Origin: Microbacterium sp. 2FI
GTDB lineage: Bacteria > Actinomycetota > Actinomycetes > Actinomycetales > Microbacteriaceae
Direction: 5' to 3'
DNA: 64,000 bases
Assembly: GCF_005502885.1 (NCBI RefSeq)
Contig: NZ_SCMR01000002.1
Coordinates: forward strand, 1-64,000
The number at the start of each line of letters is the position of its first letter. The first letter of the stretch is position 1. Of the stretch, positions 52,401 through 63,889 are shown piece after piece. A program made the position numbers and the translations under genes. Below the pieces are notes generated by a model. It worked only from the letters and a program-made list of their open reading frames with translations. It made no database searches and was not told the DNA's origin.

Positions 52401-52863
52401 CGTCGACGGCGTCGCTCTCGAAGACGGCGAGTACGAACTCACCCTCGAAGCAGGCGGCGTCGACGAGGGCACGGCCATCGCACTCCTGGTGGACGGAGGC
52501 TTCGTGCTGCTCGACACCACGACCACCGCGCAGCTCGAGGCGGAGGGTCTCGCACGGGACGTCATCCGCGCCGTGCAGGACACGCGCAAGGGAGCCGGCT
52601 TCGACGTCAGCGACCGCATCCGGCTCGGCCTGCTGTTCGAGGACGCCGAGGACGCGGCGGCCGTCGCCGCGGGATTCGATGCCGCCGATGTCGCCGGTGA
52701 GACGCTGGCGGTGGCGTTCACCGTGCGCACGCGCACCGAGGAGCTCCATTCGGGCGGCAGCACCACGGTCGCAGTGGAGTACGAGGCCGTCGTCGACGCG
52801 GGCACGTACGCGAACCGCGGCGCCTTCACGGTCGACGTCGCCCGGATCGAGGTGTCTGCATGA
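49468..52863 (+). CDS. ileS: Isoleucine--tRNA ligase
   Basis: A 1131-residue class I synthetase. HIGH-type motif [15 protein letters not shown] at about residue 70, large editing domain, [10 protein letters not shown] near residue 665, then anticodon-binding and C-terminal zinc-less domain of the long (eukaryotic-like, IleS2) form seen in actinobacteria. Charges tRNA-Ile. ATG 49468 follows CTGGAG by four bases; this site is sequestered by the T-box leader. It overlaps folC by ATGA. Confidence 0.96.
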   Translation: MTYPRPSSSAAAGAFGPAADAVVPSPRFPDVERETLAFWQADDTFRASIANRDGAEEWVFYDGPPFANGLPHYGHLLTGYAKDLFPRFQTMRGKRVDRVFGWDTHGLPAELEAMKQLGITEKAEIESMGLAAFNDKARESVLAYTREWEEYVTRQARWVDFGRGYKTLDTSYMESVLWAFKTLHEKGLAYEGHRVLPYCWRDETPLSAHELRMDDDVYKMRQDPSVTVTFPLVGAKAEALGLTGVRALAWTTTPWTLPTNLALAVGPGIRYVVVPGGPAGAADVHHAPDGHADDPIEATAHRYLLAEELLAGYAKDLGYESADAARAAVVQSVLGSELQDVAYDRLFDYYADAETWGTERAWRILVDDYVTTADGTGIVHQAPAYGEDDQRVSEAAGIPLIMSLDDGGRFLPQVTDVAGELWMDANTPLVRLLRQDGRLLRLASYEHSYPHCWRCRNPLIYKAVSSWFVRVTDVKDGLLENNEQITWVPDNVKHGQFGKWLEGARDWSISRNRYWGSPIPVWKSDDPEHPRVDVYGSLADLERDFGRLPRNAAGEVDLHRPYIDDLTRPNPDDPTGRSTMRRIEDVLDVWFDSGSMPFAQVHYPFENHDWFDEHSPADFIVEYIGQTRGWFYVMHVLSTALFDRPAFTGVSCHGIVLGSDGQKMSKSLRNYPDVSEVFDRDGSDAMRWFLMASSVLRGGNLVVTEEGIRAGVREFMLPLWNAWYFFATYANASTGGYEAQRRTDSTDVLDRYILALTGDLVRDVAVDLEGLDSTMAAAKLRDFAEALTNWYIRRSRDRFWVGVDASDPKSTEAFDTLYTVLETLTRVAAPLIPLVSEKIWQGLTGGRSVHLEDWPDAAEFPAADDIRSAMDAVREVSSVANALRKREGKRVRLPLSQLTVAVTDAASLAQFEGILRDELNVKAVELVELSAGVAERFGISKRLSVNARAAGPRLGKQVQHVIAGARAGVWEERDGVVVVDGVALEDGEYELTLEAGGVDEGTAIALLVDGGFVLLDTTTTAQLEAEGLARDVIRAVQDTRKGAGFDVSDRIRLGLLFEDAEDAAAVAAGFDAADVAGETLAVAFTVRTRTEELHSGGSTTVAVEYEAVVDAGTYANRGAFTVDVARIEVSA

Positions 52864-54218
52864 GCGATCGCGATCGCACGCGGGCCGACGCGGTCTACGC
52901 GGCGCTGCTGGAGCGGCAGGGAGAGCAGTGGGTGCAGCCCCGCGTCGAGCGCACCGCGCGTCTGCTCGAGTACCTCGACGACCCGCAGCGGACATACCGC
53001 GTGATCCATGTCACCGGCACGAACGGCAAGACATCGACGAGCCGCATGATCGAGAGTCTCGTGCGCGCGCACGGCCTGCGCACGGGACTGTTCACGAGCC
53101 CCCATCTCGAGCGGTTCACCGAGCGGATCATGATCGACGGCGAGCCGGTGGCCGATGCCGCCGTCGCCGACGCATGGGCCGAGATCGCGCCCTTCGTCGA
53201 CCTCGTCGACGCTGAACTGGCAGCGGCCGGCGACGCGCCGCTCACGTTCTTCGAGCTGCTGACGGCGCTCGCCTTCGTGACATTCGCCGACGCGCCGATC
53301 GACGTGCTCGTGCTCGAGGTCGGCATGGGCGGGGCATGGGACTCGACCAACACCGCCGACGGCGACGTCGCGGTGTTCACGCCCATCGACCTCGACCACG
53401 CGGATCGCCTGGGCGACACGATCGCCGAGATCGCGGCCGTGAAGGCGGGGATCATCAAGGATGCCGCGGCCGTTGTCTCGGCACGCCAGGAGCCGGTCGC
53501 CGAGGCGGCGCTGCGTGCCGCGGCCGCCGAGCGCGGCGCCACGATCGCGTTCGAGGGCGCCGAGTTCGCCCTCGCGCAGCAGCGGCTCGCCGTCGGCGGC
53601 CAGCTGATCTCGGTGCGCGGACTCGCCGGTGTGTACGACGACGAGTACCTGCCGATCTACGGTGCCCATCAGGCCTTCAACGCCGCGCTCGCGATCGCGG
53701 CCGTAGAGTCGCTCATCGGCGGCGCCGCCCAGGCGATCCCGGGTGACGTGCTCGCCGAGGGCCTCGCGCAGTCGACGTCGCCCGGCCGGCTTCAGCTCGT
53801 CGGCGTGAACCCCACGGTGATCGTGGATGCCGCGCACAATCCCCACGGCGCACGCGCACTCGTGTCGGCGCTGGCCGAGTCGTTCGACTTCGACGAATGG
53901 GGAGTCGTGCTCGGCGTGCTGGGCGACAAGGATGCCGCGGGCATCGTCGCGGAGCTCGCCCCCGTCGCCGCACACGTGTTCGCCACGGCGCCCGACTCCG
54001 AGCGCGCGAGCGACGCCGACGCTCTCGCGGACCTCGCCGAGGCCCAGGACCTCCGGACCACGGTGCACGAGGATCTCGCTGCTGCCGCCGAGGCTGCCCG
54101 AGCGTGGGCCGCGGCATCCGATCGACGTGCCGTTGTCATCGCGGGGTCCGTCCTGCTCGCCGGCGAAGCACTCACCCTCGCCGATGCACAGGACTGGAAG
54201 TCCGGGTGGGAGGCATGA
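52860..54218 (+). CDS. folC: Bifunctional folylpolyglutamate/dihydrofolate synthase
   Basis: A 452-residue Mur-ligase-like enzyme: P-loop [54 protein letters not shown] and [12 protein letters not shown]. Adds glutamate to folates, with ATP. Overlaps ileS (ATGA, 52860-52863) and the DUF4233 gene (54215-54218) in the same way, a conserved ileS-folC-DUF4233-ndk order in actinobacteria. Confidence 0.95.
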   Translation: MSDRDRTRADAVYAALLERQGEQWVQPRVERTARLLEYLDDPQRTYRVIHVTGTNGKTSTSRMIESLVRAHGLRTGLFTSPHLERFTERIMIDGEPVADAAVADAWAEIAPFVDLVDAELAAAGDAPLTFFELLTALAFVTFADAPIDVLVLEVGMGGAWDSTNTADGDVAVFTPIDLDHADRLGDTIAEIAAVKAGIIKDAAAVVSARQEPVAEAALRAAAAERGATIAFEGAEFALAQQRLAVGGQLISVRGLAGVYDDEYLPIYGAHQAFNAALAIAAVESLIGGAAQAIPGDVLAEGLAQSTSPGRLQLVGVNPTVIVDAAHNPHGARALVSALAESFDFDEWGVVLGVLGDKDAAGIVAELAPVAAHVFATAPDSERASDADALADLAEAQDLRTTVHEDLAAAAEAARAWAAASDRRAVVIAGSVLLAGEALTLADAQDWKSGWEA

Positions 54219-54616
54219 CCGACGCACAGCCGGCGCCCGGCCCCCGTCGCCGTGGGGCGGCCGAATCGCTCGCCTCGATCGTGCTCGCGTTCGAGTCGGT
54301 CGTCGCATTCCTCGGCGGACTCGCCGTCTACGGTCTGCAGGTGCTGCCTGAGGCGGTCGCGGACTGGTGGGGCATCGTCGCCGGGACCGTGGTCGCGCTG
54401 CTCATGATCGTCACCGCCCGCCTCGTGCGCTATCCCTGGGGCATCGCACTGGGCTGGGTGCTGCAGGCGATCGTGGCACTCGGTGCGATCCTCGTGCCGG
54501 GACTCGGACTCGTCGCGCTCATTTTCGGCGGCATGTACGCGTATGCGACGATCAAGGGAGCCGCCCTCGACCGGCGCAACGCCCAACTCGCGGCGGACAC
54601 CCCTGACGAAGCCTGA
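54215..54616 (+). CDS. DUF4233 membrane protein
   Basis: A 133-residue protein with four predicted helices (SLASIVLAFESVVAFLGGLAVYGL, WWGIVAGTVVALLMIVTA, WGIALGWVLQAIVALGAILVPGLGLVALIFGGMYAYA), typical of actinobacterial DUF4233 encoded between folC and ndk. Function unknown. ATGA overlap with folC; ndk follows 19 bases later. Confidence 0.85.
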   Translation: MTDAQPAPGPRRRGAAESLASIVLAFESVVAFLGGLAVYGLQVLPEAVADWWGIVAGTVVALLMIVTARLVRYPWGIALGWVLQAIVALGAILVPGLGLVALIFGGMYAYATIKGAALDRRNAQLAADTPDEA

Positions 54617-54635
54617 ACGGCGAACGGAGACTGAC

Positions 54636-55052
54636 ATGGCCACCGAAGAGACACTCGTCCTGGTCAAGCCCGACGGGGTCGCGCGCGGCCTCACCGGCGC
54701 GATCCTCGCCCGCATCGAGGCGAAGGGGTACTCGCTCGTCGACATCCGACTGGTCGAGCCCGACCGCGACACGCTCGAGCGCCACTACGCCGAGCACGAG
54801 GGCAAGCCGTTCTACGAGCCGCTGCTGGAGTTCATGCTGTCGGGTCCGTCCGTCGCGATCCGGCTCGCGGGCAATCGCGTGATCGAGGGCTTCCGATCGC
54901 TCGCCGGAACGACCGACCCGACCACGGCCGCCCCCGGCACGATCCGCGGCGACTTCGGACGCGATTGGGGCCTGAAAGTGCAGCAGAACCTCGTGCACGG
55001 CTCCGACAGCCCCGAGTCGGCCGCTCGCGAGCTCGGGATCTGGTTCGGCTAG
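54636..55052 (+). CDS. ndk: Nucleoside-diphosphate kinase
   Basis: A 138-residue NDP kinase: TLVLVKPDGVARGL, GNRVIEGFRSLAGTTDPTTAAPGTIRGDFG and the active-site His in NLVHGSDSPESA. Balances nucleoside triphosphates. Length is typical. Its stop overlaps the stop of the convergent VKOR gene by three bases (55049-55052). Confidence 0.96.
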   Translation: MATEETLVLVKPDGVARGLTGAILARIEAKGYSLVDIRLVEPDRDTLERHYAEHEGKPFYEPLLEFMLSGPSVAIRLAGNRVIEGFRSLAGTTDPTTAAPGTIRGDFGRDWGLKVQQNLVHGSDSPESAARELGIWFG

Positions 55053-55648
55053 AGCGTCGAGAGGACGTCGAGGCGCAGCTGGGCGATGATCGCGATGATC
55101 GCGTAGCTGACGACGGCCAGCAGCGGCACCCAGCCCATCAGCCGATCGGCGCCACGGCGCACGGCGTCGGGAGCGGGGAGGATGCCGGAGCGCAGGATGT
55201 GCAGCGTCACGACGTAGTACGTCGGGATCGTGACGACCCACGTCACCATGCACCACGGGCACAGGGTCATCAGCTCGAAGATGCTCTGGCTGATGAGCCA
55301 GATGACGAACACGAACGCGAATGTCAGGCCCAGCTCGAACAGCCACCAGAACCAGCGCGCGAACCGTGCGCCGGCGAGGATCGCGAACCCGACGACGATC
55401 GGGGCGACCCATCCGGTGAGCCCCAGGATCGGGTTCGGGAACCCGAACACGCTGCCCTGCCACGACGACAGGTTCGCGCTGCACTGAACCAGGAAGCTGA
55501 AGTCGCACGAAGCGATCGCGTCGGGGTCGGCAAGCAGGTGAAGGCGCTCCATCGTGAGCGAGAATGCCGCCCACCACCCGATCGCACCGGCGATGATCAG
55601 CCACACGGCGATCGCCTTCGGCCGGGTGTGCGTCTGATGCTCGGGCAT
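55049..55648 (-). CDS. Vitamin K epoxide reductase (VKOR) family protein
   Basis: A 199-residue membrane protein with about five helices. A redox CxxC is seen in LMTLCPWCMVTW, and the loop cysteines in IASCDFSFLVQCSA. In actinobacteria VKOR re-oxidises a DsbA-like partner and passes electrons to menaquinone, supporting disulfide formation outside the cell. No DsbA-like gene is adjacent. ATG 55648 follows CATAAT (55661-55656) by seven bases: leaderless. Confidence 0.9.
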   Translation of the reverse strand: MPEHQTHTRPKAIAVWLIIAGAIGWWAAFSLTMERLHLLADPDAIASCDFSFLVQCSANLSSWQGSVFGFPNPILGLTGWVAPIVVGFAILAGARFARWFWWLFELGLTFAFVFVIWLISQSIFELMTLCPWCMVTWVVTIPTYYVVTLHILRSGILPAPDAVRRGADRLMGWVPLLAVVSYAIIAIIAQLRLDVLSTL

Positions 55649-55655
55649 GCCTCGG

Positions 55656-55661
55656 ATTATG
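55656..55661 (-). promoter_or_regulatory. -10 box CATAAT of the VKOR gene
   Basis: On the minus strand, seven bases before ATG 55648; leaderless layout. Confidence 0.55.
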
Positions 55662-55747
55662 GCATCAGGGGCTGTGCGGGTGCCGCGCCGCGCGCCGTGA
55701 CAAACCGCTGGCGCGCCGCGAACGAGCAATCGGCGAGGGAAAGTGCG

Positions 55748-55949
55748 ATAATGGCTTCCGATGTGCCGCGGCCGCGCCGCGACGCACATCACCGAAGACT
55801 TCAGGGCGACGAATGCCCTCAGCAGCGCGAGCTCCCGCCACAGAGCCGGGATCCCGCTGCAGACCGAGTGAGTTCGCGGCACCGCAGGTGCGGCACCGCA
55901 CGAGATTTCGCCGGGCGGCGCGCGGTGCCGCCCCGCAGGGAGTACGCCA
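55748..55949 (+). promoter_or_regulatory. Promoter and long structured 5' leader of the RNase E/G gene
   Basis: GATAAT (55748-55753) has no good -35 box. A leader of about 190 bases follows in this 300-base gene-free stretch: hairpin CTTCcGATGTGC/GCACATCaccGAAG (55756-55798), then AGGGC/GCCCT (55804-55820) and GCACC-GCA-GGTGC (55879-55891). RNase E genes in other bacteria are autoregulated through their 5' UTR; that this one is too is inference. No small reading frame is convincing here. Confidence 0.6.
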
Positions 55950-58280
55950 GTGATGGCCGATGGCACGCACACAGACCTTGACCCCCACAACGAACCGGAA
56001 GCTCCGCTAGAGCCGGGCACCGCCGACGGCGAGGCATCCGAGATCACGGAGGCTGCGGCGCTCGACGTCTCGGCGGCCGCTGATGCGGTCGACGAGGCTC
56101 CGCCGGCGGAGACGCTTGCCGTCGAAGAGCCGGCCGTCGAAGAGTCGGCCGTCGAGGAGCCCACCGTCGAGGAGCCCACCGTCGAGGAGCCCACTGTCGA
56201 GGAGCCCACCGTCGAGGAGCCCACCGTCGAGGAGCCCACGGAGCTGACCGCCGTGAGCCTCGGACTGATCCCCGAGGTGTTCGTCTCGGCGGTGTCGACC
56301 GAGCTGCACTTCTACGCGCCGGCCGTGATCGCCCTGCCTCCTGCGCCCGACCTCGATCCCGAGCCTGAGCAGCCGGTGGCGAGCGCCAATGCGCGTCGCC
56401 GCAACCGTCGGCGCAGCGGCGAGCCGCGAGACGAGGCGTCCCCGGTCGCCGAGCCGCCGCAGCCCCGCCAGCGCGCGGTCGAGCTCATCACCGAGCCGCA
56501 GCGCATCAAGGGCTCGACCCGGCTCGAGGCGAAGAAGCAGCGTCGCCGCGACGGCCGCGAGGCCGGACGCCGTCGTGCGGTCGTCACCGAGGCGGAGTTC
56601 CTCGCGCGCCGCGAGGCTGTCGACCGCGTCATGATCGTGCGCTCGAAGAACGGCCGCATCCAGATCGCGGTGCTCGAAGACAAGGTGCTCGTCGAGCACT
56701 ACGTCGCCCGCAACCAGGACGCGTCGCTCATCGGGAACGTCTACCTCGGTCGTGTGCAGAACGTGCTCCCGAGCATGGAAGCGGCTTTCGTCGACATCGG
56801 GCGCGGCCGCAACGCCGTGCTGTACTCCGGCGAGGTCGACTGGGATGCCGTCGAGACGGGCAACCAGCCCCGGCGCATCGAGTTGGCGCTCAAGACCGGA
56901 GATCGTGTTCTCGTCCAGGTGACCAAGGACCCGGTGGGCCACAAGGGCGCCCGGCTCACGAGCCAGATCTCGCTCCCGGGCCGCTACCTCGTCTACGTCC
57001 CGGGCGGCGCGATGAACGGCATCTCGCGCAAGCTCCCCGACACCGAGCGCGCGCGGCTGAAGAAGATCCTCAAGGAGGTGCTTCCCGAGTCGTCCGGCGT
57101 CATCGTGCGCACCGCAGCCGAAGGCGCGACCGAAGATCAGCTCACGCGGGACGTGCAGCGTCTCACCAACCAGTGGGAGCACATCTCGAAGCAGATCGAG
57201 TCGATTCAGGCACCGGCCCTCCTGCACTCCGAGCCCGACCTGCTGGTCAAGATCGTCCGCGACGTCTTCAACGAGGACTTCTCGAACATGCTCATCCAGG
57301 GCGAGGACGCTCACCAGACGATCACGAAGTACCTCGAGTCTGTGGCTCCCGACCTCCTCGAGCGCGTGAGCGCCTACGAGGGCGACGCCGATCCCTTCGA
57401 CGAGTTCCGCGTGACCGAGCAGATCGAGAAGGCTCTCGATCGCAAGGTCTGGCTTCCCTCGGGCGGCTCCCTCGTGATCGACCGCACCGAGGCGATGACC
57501 GTCGTAGACGTCAACACCGGCAAGTTCGTCGGCACCGGCGGAAACCTCGAAGAGACGGTGACCAAGAACAACCTCGAGGCGGCCGAGGAGATCGTACGGC
57601 AGCTGCGCCTGCGCGACATCGGCGGCATCATCGTGGTCGACTTCATCGACATGGTGCTCGAGTCCAACCGCGACCTGGTCCTGCGCCGTCTCGTCGAATG
57701 CCTCAGCCGCGACCGCACGAAGCATCAGGTCGCCGAGGTGACATCGCTCGGTCTCGTCCAGATGACGCGCAAGAAGCTGGGCCTCGGTCTCCTCGAGACC
57801 TTCAGCGAGGCGTGCGAGGTGTGCGCCGGTCGCGGTGTCATCGTCCACCACGACCCGGTGGTCAAGCACCGCTCGGCAAACGGCGGCGGCGGGAACGCCC
57901 AGCCCGCCCGTCGCACCCGCGGGGGAGGAGCGCAGGCTCCGGCCGCCGGTGGCGGCTCCAACGGCACGCACACGATCACCGAAGGCGTGAAGTCGGCGCT
58001 CGCGCAGATCGCGGCATCCACGATCCACCATCACGACGAGGCGGCCCCGGCCGAAATCGACGCGCCGCCCGCCGAGGCACCCGCGGAGCGCCCGAAGAAG
58101 CCGCGGAAGAAGCGGCCCGACGCGAAGGCCAAGGCGCCGCGGACCGAGAAGGACGCGCTGCTGGACTCCGTCCTCAGCGCCCTTCCCGAGCCGAAGGCGC
58201 CCGGGCAGGGTCGTGCGCGCCGTCGTGTGACGACCGCCGCGCTTACCGGCACCCCGGTGTCGCACTCGCCGGAGGAGTGA
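55950..58280 (+). CDS. rne: Ribonuclease E/G
   Basis: A 776-residue endoribonuclease. An acidic disordered N-terminus (1-115) with VEEPT repeats leads to a basic linker. The catalytic core (about 205-640) contains the S1 domain (GNVYLGRVQNVLPSMEAAFVDIGRGRNAVLY), the Mg-binding Asp in VVDVNTGKFVG, IVVDFIDM and the Zn-link CEVCAGRG. A Lys/Pro/Ala-rich tail follows. It starts mRNA decay and processes rRNA and tRNA. GTG 55950 has GGAG seven bases upstream; ATG 55953 is the alternative. Confidence 0.94.
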   Translation: MMADGTHTDLDPHNEPEAPLEPGTADGEASEITEAAALDVSAAADAVDEAPPAETLAVEEPAVEESAVEEPTVEEPTVEEPTVEEPTVEEPTVEEPTELTAVSLGLIPEVFVSAVSTELHFYAPAVIALPPAPDLDPEPEQPVASANARRRNRRRSGEPRDEASPVAEPPQPRQRAVELITEPQRIKGSTRLEAKKQRRRDGREAGRRRAVVTEAEFLARREAVDRVMIVRSKNGRIQIAVLEDKVLVEHYVARNQDASLIGNVYLGRVQNVLPSMEAAFVDIGRGRNAVLYSGEVDWDAVETGNQPRRIELALKTGDRVLVQVTKDPVGHKGARLTSQISLPGRYLVYVPGGAMNGISRKLPDTERARLKKILKEVLPESSGVIVRTAAEGATEDQLTRDVQRLTNQWEHISKQIESIQAPALLHSEPDLLVKIVRDVFNEDFSNMLIQGEDAHQTITKYLESVAPDLLERVSAYEGDADPFDEFRVTEQIEKALDRKVWLPSGGSLVIDRTEAMTVVDVNTGKFVGTGGNLEETVTKNNLEAAEEIVRQLRLRDIGGIIVVDFIDMVLESNRDLVLRRLVECLSRDRTKHQVAEVTSLGLVQMTRKKLGLGLLETFSEACEVCAGRGVIVHHDPVVKHRSANGGGGNAQPARRTRGGGAQAPAAGGGSNGTHTITEGVKSALAQIAASTIHHHDEAAPAEIDAPPAEAPAERPKKPRKKRPDAKAKAPRTEKDALLDSVLSALPEPKAPGQGRARRRVTTAALTGTPVSHSPEE
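56121..56240 (+). repeat. 15-bp tandem repeat, eight units, within rne
   Basis: Eight consecutive 15-bp units with consensus GTCGAGGAGCCCACC. The first two are diverged (GTCGAAGAGCCGGCC, GTCGAAGAGTCGGCC) and five of the remaining six differ at no more than the last base. In frame they encode VEE(P/S)(A/T) repeats in the acidic N-terminus of RNase E. The unit length keeps the frame, so copy-number change is tolerated. Confidence 0.95.
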
Positions 58281-58290
58281 GACCTCTCGG

Positions 58291-58566
58291 TCAGCCGAGG
58301 CCGCGCCGTTCGCGGGCGGTGACGCGCAATCCCGAGGCGATGAGCCTGCGGACCAGCTCGTGACCGTCGACGTGAACGGCGCCGGCCGACACGAGGCGCG
58401 CGTGCGCGTCTTCCGGTACGTCATAGTGGTCGAGATCGAAACCGCGGCGCGGAATCCCGTTCGCGGAAGCGAAGGCGTGCAGCTCCTCAAGGTCGGAATC
58501 GCTGACCAGATGTGCCCACAGCCGGCCGTGGGCAGGCCACCGCGGGTCGTCGATCAGGATGGTCAC
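58291..58566 (-). CDS. DUF4031 protein
   Basis: A 91-residue protein starting MTILIDDPRWPAHGRLWAHLVSDSDLEELHAFASANGIPRRGFDLDHYDVP, the compact signature of the actinobacterial DUF4031 family. Function unknown. GTG 58566 is chosen because TATGAT (58578-58573) lies six bases upstream: leaderless. It is convergent with rne. Confidence 0.85.
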   Translation of the reverse strand: MTILIDDPRWPAHGRLWAHLVSDSDLEELHAFASANGIPRRGFDLDHYDVPEDAHARLVSAGAVHVDGHELVRRLIASGLRVTARERRGLG

Positions 58567-58572
58567 GACCTG

Positions 58573-58578
58573 ATCATA
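58573..58578 (-). promoter_or_regulatory. -10 box TATGAT of the DUF4031 gene
   Basis: On the minus strand, six bases before GTG 58566; leaderless layout. Confidence 0.55.
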
Positions 58579-58611
58579 TGCACCGAAAGCGGCGCCACGT
58601 CCGCCGTGCTT

Positions 58612-58640
58612 TTGCGGCTGGTCCTCCCATCCGGTAAAGT
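58612..58640 (+). promoter_or_regulatory. rplU promoter
   Basis: TTGCGG (58612-58617), a 17-base spacer and TAAAGT (58635-58640): one of the best sigma-A type promoters in the window. It leaves a leader of about 78 bases before the rplU GTG, fitting the usual regulated ribosomal-protein leader. Confidence 0.75.
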
Positions 58641-58724
58641 AGTCCTTTGGTGCGTCGAGACATCCGCACCAGGTTTTCATCGATATCCCCGAGCGCGTGC
58701 GCTCCCAGAAGAAACAGGTGTGAA

Positions 58725-59033
58725 GTGGTTTACGCAGTTGTGCGCGCCGGCGGCCGGCAGGAAAAGGTCGAGGTCGGCACGATCGTCGTCCTGGACCGTC
58801 AGAAGGCCAGCATCGGCGACAAGATCGAGCTCCCCGCGGTGCTCTTCGTCGACGGCGACGCCGTGACGACGGATGCCGACAAGCTCGCGAAGGTCACCGT
58901 CACCGCCGAAGTCCTCGGCGAGGAGCGCGGCCCCAAGATCGTGATCCAGAAGTTCAAGAACAAGACCGGCTACAAGAAGCGCCAGGGCCACCGTCAGGAC
59001 CTTACGCGCGTCAAGATCACCGGCATCAAGTAA
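58725..59033 (+). CDS. rplU: 50S ribosomal protein L21
   Basis: A 102-residue protein starting [26 protein letters not shown] and ending with the RNA-binding [25 protein letters not shown] segment, matching L21 over its full length. GTG 58725 with AGGTGTGAA upstream. First gene of the rplU-rpmA-obg-proB-proA cluster; rpmA follows after 20 bases. Confidence 0.97.
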   Translation: MVYAVVRAGGRQEKVEVGTIVVLDRQKASIGDKIELPAVLFVDGDAVTTDADKLAKVTVTAEVLGEERGPKIVIQKFKNKTGYKKRQGHRQDLTRVKITGIK

Positions 59034-59053
59034 AGCCAGGGAGAGACGCAGAG

Positions 59054-61746
<2,693 letters not shown>

Positions 61747-61747
<1 letters not shown>

Positions 61748-63006
61748 TGACCATCATCGCCACGACAGCGCGCGAGCGCATGCTGCTCGCCAAGGAGGCG
61801 TCGCGCTCCGTCGGACTGTTGACGGATGCCGCGAAGCAGGCTGCGCTGCTCGCTATCGCCGACGCGATCGAGGCGCGCGCTCCCGAGATCGTGGCGGCGA
61901 ACGCGGAGGACCTCGACCGCGGGCGCGAGAGTGGCCTGTCGCCCTCGCTGCAGGATCGCCTGCGCCTGGACGAGCCGCGCGTGCGGGCACTGGCAGCCGC
62001 AGTCCGCAAGGTCGCCGACCTCCCCGACCCGGTCGGCCGCGTCCTCGACGAGCGGACTCTCGCGAACGGCGTGGTGCTGACCAAGGTCGCCGTGCCCTTC
62101 GGTGTCGTGGGATCGATCTACGAAGCACGGCCGAACGTGACCGTCGACATCGCAACGCTGGCGCTGCGCTCGGGGAATGCGGTCGTGCTTCGCGGGGGCT
62201 CCGCCGCCGAAGCCACCAACGCTGCCCTGATCCGCGCGATGCGCGGTGCACTGGCAGGCCAGGGGATCGACCCGGAGAGCATCCAGACGGTCGACGACTT
62301 CGGGCGCGACGGCGCCCGCGAGCTCATGCAGGCGCGGGGTCTAATCGACGTGCTCGTCCCGCGGGGGAGCGCCCTGCTCATCGAGACGGTCGTCACCGAA
62401 TCGTCGGTGCCCGTCATCGAGACCGGCGCGGGTGTCGTGCACATCGTGCTCGACGCATCCGCGCCTCTCGACTGGGCTCGCGACATCGTGGTGAACGCCA
62501 AGACGCAGCGACCGAGCGTCTGCAACGCGGTCGAAACGGTGCTGGTGCACCGCGACGCGGCAGCGCGTCTCGTGCCCCCGGTCGTGGCGGAGCTCCAGCA
62601 GTCGGGCGTCACCGTCCACGGAGACGCCGCCGTGGCTGCGCTGGCGCCCGGAGTCGTGCCGGCCTCCGAGGCGGACTGGGCCGCCGAGTACCTCAGTCTC
62701 GACATCGCGATGCACGTCGTCGACGATCTCGACGATGCGCTCGCCCACATCCGCCGCTACTCCACCCACCACACCGAGTCGATCATCACCGAGGACGAAG
62801 CCAATGCCGAGCGCTTCCTCGCCGAGGTGGATTCCGCCGTCGTGATGGCGAACGCGTCGACGCGCTTCACGGACGGCGGTGAGTTCGGCTTCGGCGCGGA
62901 GGTGGGAATCTCGACCCAGAAGCTCCACGCGCGGGGGCCGATGGGGCTCGCTGAGCTCACCAGCACCAAGTGGCTTGCGCGAGGCGCCGGACAAGTCCGC
63001 GCCTGA
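61747..63006 (+). CDS. proA: Glutamate-5-semialdehyde dehydrogenase (gamma-glutamyl phosphate reductase)
   Basis: A 419-residue aldehyde-dehydrogenase-fold enzyme with FGVVGSIYEARPNVTVDIATLALRSGNAVVLRGGSAA, the catalytic Cys in QRPSVCNAVETVLVH, and FGFGAEVGISTQKLHARGPMGLAELT. Reduces gamma-glutamyl phosphate with NADPH. Translationally coupled to proB by a one-base stop/start overlap. Confidence 0.97.
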
Positions 63007-63058
63007 GGCCTAAACTGGAACTCGTCTGCGCCACAAGGCGAACCCGAACGGAGCACGA

Positions 63059-63283
63059 ATGACCCTCGCCACGATTGCCGCCTTCGCTGCGGCGGAGTCC
63101 GAGCACCACGGCAACGTCGCCCTCGAGACGGTGGGCTACGGAATCGTCGCGATCGTCGTCTTCGCGGCGCTGGGCCTGGTCACCGCCTCGTACCGCAATG
63201 TGGCCAACCGCCACGCTCACAAGGCCGAGGCGTACGCCCGCGCTCACGCGAACGACGTCCAGCAGGCGGGGCACGGCCACTAG
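63059..63283 (+). CDS. Small single-helix membrane protein
   Basis: A 74-residue protein with one transmembrane helix (ETVGYGIVAIVVFAALGLVTASY, about 23-45) and a His-rich C-terminus (RHAHKAEAYARAHANDVQQAGHGH). Widely seen beside nadD in Microbacteriaceae; function unknown. CGGAG lies six bases before ATG 63059; TAAACT at 63011-63016 is a likely -10 box. Confidence 0.75.
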   Translation: MTLATIAAFAAAESEHHGNVALETVGYGIVAIVVFAALGLVTASYRNVANRHAHKAEAYARAHANDVQQAGHGH

Positions 63284-63292
63284 GCCGACTGC

Positions 63293-63889
63293 ATGACGGC
63301 GACGCGGACCCCGCGAGTGGGGGTGATGGGCGGGACGTTCGACCCGATCCACCACGGCCACCTGGTCGCCGCGAGCGAGGTCGCCCAATGGTTCGATCTC
63401 GATGAGGTCGTCTTCGTCCCGACGGGCGAGCCGTGGCAGAAGGCCGGCGTCTCGCTCAGCGAGCACCGGTATCTGATGACCGTCATCGCGACGGCATCCA
63501 ACCCGCGCTTCACCGTCAGCCGTGCCGACATCGATCGCGACGGGCCGACCTACACGATCGACACGCTGCGCGATCTCCAGGCCGAGCGCCCCGACGCCGA
63601 GCTCTACTTCATCACGGGGGCGGACGCCATAGCGCAAATTCTCAGTTGGAGGGACCATGATGAGTTGTGGGACCTCGCGCACTTCGTCGCCGTTTCACGC
63701 CCGGGCCACGTGCTGAGCACGGACGGACTGCCCAGTGACGACGTGAGCCAGCTCGAGATCCCCGCCCTCGCCATCTCGTCGACGGATTGCCGTGATCGCG
63801 TCCAGCGAGGCCACCCCGTGTGGTATCTCGTGCCTGACGGGGTCGTCCAGTACATCGCGAAGCACCATCTCTACCGGAGCAAGGAATGA
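63293..63889 (+). CDS. nadD: Nicotinate-nucleotide adenylyltransferase
   Basis: A 198-residue nucleotidyltransferase: [23 protein letters not shown] (GxFDPxHxGH), [25 protein letters not shown] and [11 protein letters not shown] (ISSTxxR). Converts nicotinate mononucleotide and ATP to deamido-NAD. The final C-terminal residues overlap the next start codon (ATGA at 63886-63889). Confidence 0.96.
   Translation: MTATRTPRVGVMGGTFDPIHHGHLVAASEVAQWFDLDEVVFVPTGEPWQKAGVSLSEHRYLMTVIATASNPRFTVSRADIDRDGPTYTIDTLRDLQAERPDAELYFITGADAIAQILSWRDHDELWDLAHFVAVSRPGHVLSTDGLPSDDVSQLEIPALAISSTDCRDRVQRGHPVWYLVPDGVVQYIAKHHLYRSKE

Noticed and set aside
49885..52995. 1036-codon frame antisense to ileS
   Set aside because: Shadow of the ileS frame; HYGH and KMSKS motifs lie on the other strand.
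56121..56240. Possible CRISPR array
   Set aside because: Units of 15 bp are directly adjacent with no spacers and are in frame within rne.
56007..58490. 827-codon frame antisense to rne
   Set aside because: Low-complexity shadow; the LLDGGLLDG repeat is only the complement of the VEEPT tandem repeat.
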